DNA of 27,276 nt from Actinomycetota bacterium. Its GTDB lineage: Bacteria > Actinomycetota > Actinomycetes > S36-B12 > UBA5976. The notes below the pieces were generated by a model, which did not search any database, was not told where the DNA came from, and saw nothing but the letters and a program-made list of their open reading frames with translations. Position numbers and translations under genes: made by a program. Where the stretch lies: the NCBI GenBank assembly GCA_026392535.1, contig JAPLBX010000064.1:1-27276 (forward strand). The letters run 5' to 3'. This document shows positions 23,924-27,276 of the stretch, piece by piece (position 1 is the stretch's first letter; each line of letters opens with the position of its first letter).

Positions 23924-23971
23924 TTATCCGGGCTCCCCTCCCACGGCGCTTCTGCCGAGTTTGGAATCATT

Positions 23972-23987
23972 CTGGAATGGTTTCCAG
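23972..23987. promoter_or_regulatory. LacI-type operator upstream of the transporter operon
   Basis: CTGGAATGGTTTCCAG, symmetric at 6 of 8 positions per half, with half-site CTGGAAAC on the minus strand. It lies just downstream of a minus-strand TANNNT (TAGCCT, 23990-23995), so a bound repressor would cover the start site. A perfect TTGACA (minus strand, 24020-24025) is 24 nt from that hexamer, too far for a normal -35, so the promoter assignment is tentative. Confidence 0.65.
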
Positions 23988-24059
23988 TAAGGCTAACTCT
24001 CGTCCTTGAAATCTCCTCCTGTCAAGTATCTCAAGCACATTTCTTCTCTTGATTTTCTC

Positions 24060-24088
24060 TTGACCAGCGCTTCAAGGAAGTATATCCT
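24060..24088 (+). promoter_or_regulatory. Promoter of the dehydratase-E1 operon
   Basis: TTGACC (24060-24065), a 17-nt spacer and TATCCT (24083-24088). The predicted start near 24095 falls at the edge of the operator-like palindrome 24094-24109. Confidence 0.7.
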
Positions 24089-24093
24089 TGCTC

Positions 24094-24109
24094 ATAGAAA
24101 CGTTTCCAG
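24094..24109. promoter_or_regulatory. LacI-type operator at the dehydratase operon start site
   Basis: ATAGAAACGTTTCCAG, centred on CG with a perfect GAAACGTTTC core. The right half is identical (as its complement CTGGAAAC) to the half-site at 23972-23987. It overlaps the predicted transcription start, an arrangement expected for repression. Confidence 0.7.
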
Positions 24110-24127
24110 CGAGAGAAGGTTGAGACA

Positions 24128-25231
24128 ATGAAAATCGTCCGCATCGAGACCGTCCCGCTGATAGCACCACTGGCTCGTGAGTATCGGGGCAGCTATTACC
24201 GCATGACCCACCGAGCAACCGTTATCACCCGCATTCATACCGATGATGGGCTTATAGGCGAGGCCTACGCAGGAGACGAAGACAAGTCTTTAGGCGAAAT
24301 CGAACAAGTCGTCCACCAAGAAATCGAACCAGGATTGATTGGCAAGGATCCACGAAACATCAATGCCTGCTGGGAAACCTCCTACCCAGCCACATTTAAC
24401 ATCTTGCGGGACCGTCGAATCGGATTGGTCGCACTAGCCGGCGTTGATGCTGCACTGTGGGATATATACGGCAAGTACCTTGGAGAACCACTTTGGAGAC
24501 TATGGGGTGGCTTTCGCTCAAAGATTCCAATGATCGTAATCGGAGGTTACTACCACACCCCTAACGAAAAAATTGCAGATGAAATTGCAGAATATAAGCA
24601 AATGGGTGTTGCAGGAATTAAATTTAAAGTTGGCGGAAAGTCACCCGCTGATGATGCGCAAAGAGTGCGAATTGCTCGCGAAGCAGCCGGTGATGATTTC
24701 GCTATCGCAGTTGATGCAAATCAAGGTTGGTCAGTACAAGATGCTGTGGAATTTGCTGGTCTAACTAAAGAATTAAATCTTCGTTGGTTTGAAGAACCAG
24801 TGCAGTGGCAGAACGATCGAAAGTCAATGGCCCGTGTCCGAAATTCTTCTTCCATTCCAATTTGTGCCGGCCAATCAGAATTTAGCCCCGGTGGTTGCCG
24901 AGATTTATTTGAAGCCAACTCAGTTGATGTGTGCAACTTCGACGCTTCTTGGTCAGGTGGGCCAACTGCATGGCTGCGGGTCGCTGCAATGGCCAAAACC
25001 TATGAAGTGCAAATGGCACATCACGAAGAACCTCAAGTTTCTAGCCACCTAATTGCTAGCCAATCTCATGGAACTTACGCTGAGTGTTTCCACCCAGACC
25101 GAGATCCAGTTTGGTGGAACCTCATTGCCAACAGGCCACCTCTAGTTGACGGCCATATACAGCTAAGTGAGAATCCAGGCCTTGGTTGGCAACTCAATGA
25201 AGATTTCATTAAGCAATATAGAGTTCAATAG
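24128..25231 (+). CDS. Enolase-superfamily (mandelate racemase-type) sugar-acid dehydratase
   Basis: 367 residues. The N-terminal capping domain begins MKIVRIETVPLIAPL. The barrel carries the MR-type active site: KFK with K165 and K167, metal ligands D196 (VDANQ), E222 (FEEP) and E251 (GQSEFS), an Asp-His pair D272 (NFDASW) and H298/H299 (AHHEEPQ). Such enzymes abstract the proton alpha to a carboxylate. Most sugar-acid members dehydrate an aldonate or aldarate to a 2-keto-3-deoxy acid. Racemase activity cannot be excluded. GAGAAGG precedes the ATG. It heads an operon with E1 alpha (6 nt gap) and E1 beta, and is divergent from the importer operon. The substrate is not predictable by eye. Confidence 0.9.
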   Translation: MKIVRIETVPLIAPLAREYRGSYYRMTHRATVITRIHTDDGLIGEAYAGDEDKSLGEIEQVVHQEIEPGLIGKDPRNINACWETSYPATFNILRDRRIGLVALAGVDAALWDIYGKYLGEPLWRLWGGFRSKIPMIVIGGYYHTPNEKIADEIAEYKQMGVAGIKFKVGGKSPADDAQRVRIAREAAGDDFAIAVDANQGWSVQDAVEFAGLTKELNLRWFEEPVQWQNDRKSMARVRNSSSIPICAGQSEFSPGGCRDLFEANSVDVCNFDASWSGGPTAWLRVAAMAKTYEVQMAHHEEPQVSSHLIASQSHGTYAECFHPDRDPVWWNLIANRPPLVDGHIQLSENPGLGWQLNEDFIKQYRVQ

Positions 25232-25237
25232 GGCATC

Positions 25238-26251
25238 ATGAATATCACACACCCATACGTCGCATGGGAATCTCGCGAAGTACCCACGTTGAAGCAGCAA
25301 TTGCCAAACGACTTCGAAAATGTCTTGAAAAAAATGTATGAAATTAGATTCTTTGAAGACGAAGTTCAAGATCTATATTCAGCTGGACTCGTTCGAGGCA
25401 GCACCCATCTTTACCAAGGACAAGAAGCTGTTTCAGTTGGTGCAATAAGTGCTCTTCGCGCAGAAGACACAATGACCTGCACATACCGCAGTCACGGTGC
25501 GACTATCGCCAAAGGTGCACAAATCGATGCATGTTTTGCCGAACTACTCGGTCGAGCTGGCGGACTATGTAATGGCAAAGGTGGCTCGATGCATTTCACT
25601 GATGCAAGCATCGGTGCATTGGGTTCTAATGCAATTGTCGGTGGACATCTTCCGATTGCAAATGGCGCGGCACTTGCAGCTAAGTTCTTAGGAACCGGAA
25701 AAGTTTCGGTTTGTTTTTTTGGTGATGGCGCAACAAATATCGGTGCATTCCATGAATCGTTGAATCTTGCATCCTTGTGGAAACTACCTGTTATTTTCGT
25801 TGTCGAAAATAATCAGTATGGCGAATACAGTCCGGTTAAGTCCACCACTAGTGGTGAAAAGATTGTTGATCGCGCTCTTGGCTATGCGATGTATGGCGTG
25901 CAAGTTGATGGAAATGACGTAGTGTCAATGAGCGCAATCGTCGCCGATGCTGCTGATCGTGCACGACGTGGTGACGGACCAACACTTATTGAGGCAGTTA
26001 CTTATCGTCACTCAGGACATTCTCGAGCAGACCTCGCTGCATACCGGCCAGAAGGCGAACTCGATGAGTGGATGAAACGAGACCCAATTCTGCTACTCGA
26101 AAATGCAATAAAGGAATTCAATCCTGATGGCGCCGCAATTATTGAACGCATAAAGGAAAATGCTCGAACCGAAGTAAACGAAGCAAAAAATCGAGCAGTT
26201 TCATGGCCAGAGCCAGATTTATCTGAGCTTTACACGGATGTGATGGATTAA
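25238..26251 (+). CDS. 2-oxo acid (pyruvate/acetoin-type) dehydrogenase E1, alpha subunit
   Basis: 337 residues. The thiamine-diphosphate motif is complete: GDG (162-164) with NIGAFHESLNLASLWKLPVIFVVENN ending at N191-N192. Other signatures are GQEAVSVGAI, YRSHGATIAKG, GKGGSMHF and the phosphorylation-loop-like YRHSGHSRAD. The size fits the heterotetrameric E1 of pyruvate, acetoin or branched-chain complexes. It is closest in style to the acetoin dehydrogenase/PdhA type, which I judge by motif only. Its tight link to a sugar-acid dehydratase suggests that it decarboxylates a 2-oxo acid from this pathway. Confidence 0.92.
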   Translation: MNITHPYVAWESREVPTLKQQLPNDFENVLKKMYEIRFFEDEVQDLYSAGLVRGSTHLYQGQEAVSVGAISALRAEDTMTCTYRSHGATIAKGAQIDACFAELLGRAGGLCNGKGGSMHFTDASIGALGSNAIVGGHLPIANGAALAAKFLGTGKVSVCFFGDGATNIGAFHESLNLASLWKLPVIFVVENNQYGEYSPVKSTTSGEKIVDRALGYAMYGVQVDGNDVVSMSAIVADAADRARRGDGPTLIEAVTYRHSGHSRADLAAYRPEGELDEWMKRDPILLLENAIKEFNPDGAAIIERIKENARTEVNEAKNRAVSWPEPDLSELYTDVMD

Positions 26252-26253
26252 TC

Positions 26254-27231
26254 ATGGCCGAAGAACAGATGAATTTTCGAAAGTCCATTCCAGCCGCTAT
26301 CGCCGCCGAAATGCGCCTTAACCCAAACATCATCTTGCTTGGTGAAGATGTCGGTGCCGCTGGTGGAGTTTTCAAAACTTCTCTTGGATTGTTTGAAGAA
26401 TTTGGTCCAGAGCGAGTTCTAGATACTCCAATTTCAGAACAAGCAATTATTGGCGCTGCAATCGGTAGTGCCGCACAAGGACTTCGCCCAATTGCAGAAT
26501 TAATGTTTGCAGACTTTGCTGGTGTGACATTCGATCAGATTGCAAACCAGCTTGCAAAGTATCGCTACATGTCTGCTGGGCAATACAAACTCCCAGTTAC
26601 GGTCCGACTTGCTAACGGTGTTGGTGGTGGCTTCGCAGCCCAACATTCACAAAGCGCTGAGAATTGGTTCCTAAACATTCCAGGCCTGAAAATTGTCACA
26701 CCATCGACGCCAAACGATATGTATGGCCTATTGCGCTCAGCAATTGTGGATGACAATCCGGTTCTTGTTTTTGAACATAAAGGCCTGTTCAACGTTAAAG
26801 GCGATATCTCAAACGAACGCATCCCTCTAGGAGTTGCACAGGTTGTAACTCGCGGAACCGATCTCACAATCGTTGCCACCCAATTAATGCGCCATCGCTC
26901 GGTGGAAGCTGCCGAAATCTTGAACTCTCGTGGAATATCGGTTGAAGTGATCGACCCTCGCACGTTAGTCCCATTCGACGATGCAACTATCAGAGAAAGT
27001 TTGTCCAACACCAGCCGGCTACTTGTAGTTCAAGAAGGACCTGCAGGAGGTTCTTGGGGTTCTGACCTGATCACACGGACTATGAGTGATTCTTGGTCTC
27101 TATTCGATGCACCACCAAGACTTATTAGTTCTCCAAGTACTCCAGTTCCATACGCAGCAAACCTCGAAAACGCTTGGTTGCCTTCCGTGGACAAGATCGT
27201 GCACGCTGCAACAGAACTTACAAGCTACTAA
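26254..27231 (+). CDS. 2-oxo acid (pyruvate/acetoin-type) dehydrogenase E1, beta subunit
   Basis: 325 residues. Transketolase-like pyrimidine-binding domain: LLGEDVGAAGGVFKTSLGL, the conserved Glu region TPISEQAIIGAAIGSA, ELMFADFAGVTFDQIANQLAKYRYMS, and GGGFAAQHSQSAENWFLNIPGLKIVTPS. C-terminal transketolase domain: SVEVIDPRTLVPFD, VVQEGPAGGSWGSDL. It follows E1 alpha after 2 nt, so they are co-translated and would form the alpha2beta2 E1. The last 45 bases of the window after the stop contain no identifiable gene. E2 and E3 genes are not seen here and may lie beyond the edge. Confidence 0.93.
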   Translation: MAEEQMNFRKSIPAAIAAEMRLNPNIILLGEDVGAAGGVFKTSLGLFEEFGPERVLDTPISEQAIIGAAIGSAAQGLRPIAELMFADFAGVTFDQIANQLAKYRYMSAGQYKLPVTVRLANGVGGGFAAQHSQSAENWFLNIPGLKIVTPSTPNDMYGLLRSAIVDDNPVLVFEHKGLFNVKGDISNERIPLGVAQVVTRGTDLTIVATQLMRHRSVEAAEILNSRGISVEVIDPRTLVPFDDATIRESLSNTSRLLVVQEGPAGGSWGSDLITRTMSDSWSLFDAPPRLISSPSTPVPYAANLENAWLPSVDKIVHAATELTSY

Positions 27232-27276
27232 AAAGTTTTTCACAGAGCAATTTATTTAGCATTACTCTTTAATCTT

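Noticed and set aside
27232..27276. Possible terminator or new gene after E1 beta
   Set aside because: There is only an AT-rich tail with no convincing stem, and the window ends before anything can be judged.

Overview
The window looks like chromosomal DNA of a compact, fairly AT-rich actinobacterium, perhaps of the freshwater acI/Nanopelagicales type. This is inferred from oligoribonuclease next to tRNA-His, short intergenic gaps, overlapping gene ends, and many start codons that sit exactly 6 nt after a TANNNT -10 box (leaderless-type promoters). There is no phage, IS element, CRISPR array or rRNA. No gene-free stretch exceeds 300 bases.

Region 1 (1-14.6 kb) is mixed housekeeping and accessory genes. 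It starts with the 3' end of an unknown gene and its terminator. Then come tRNA-Arg(UCU), a J-domain-like protein and its acidic partner, a small orphan gene, argG, a secreted CotH-kinase-like protein, a P450, a Tat-exported Rieske protein, a GNAT acetyltransferase, a DUF3293 protein, a sulfotransferase-like protein, a small membrane protein, orn, tRNA-His, ppdK, tRNA-Lys(CUU), a DUF998 membrane protein and a UbiA prenyltransferase.

Region 2 (14.6-27.2 kb) is a carbohydrate uptake and oxidation locus. A LacI regulator is divergent from an SMP-30/gluconolactonase. A long minus-strand operon runs from 23923 to 16565: solute-binding lipoprotein, MalF-type permease (broken), MalG-type permease, muconolactone-isomerase-like protein, SDR, tartrate/malate-type dehydrogenase, aldose-epimerase-like protein, VOC protein, and a second SDR. 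Divergent from it is a plus-strand operon of a mandelate-racemase-type enolase-superfamily protein followed by the alpha and beta E1 subunits of a 2-oxo acid dehydrogenase. Three LacI-type palindromes (15508-15523, 23972-23987, 24094-24109) lie in the two divergent control regions, so the locus reads as one regulon.

The gene set suggests a non-phosphorylative route: import a sugar or sugar acid, mutarotate it, oxidise it to a lactone (SDR), open the lactone (SMP-30), dehydrate the aldonate (enolase superfamily), oxidise further (SDR, TtuC-like), and finish on a 2-oxo acid (E1). The substrate cannot be read from the sequence. No aldolase, kinase or transporter ATPase is present in the window.

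The most striking defect is in the MalF-type permease. An 18/20-identical 20-bp tandem duplication (21881-21920) shifts its frame. Removing one copy restores a clean 300-residue permease.
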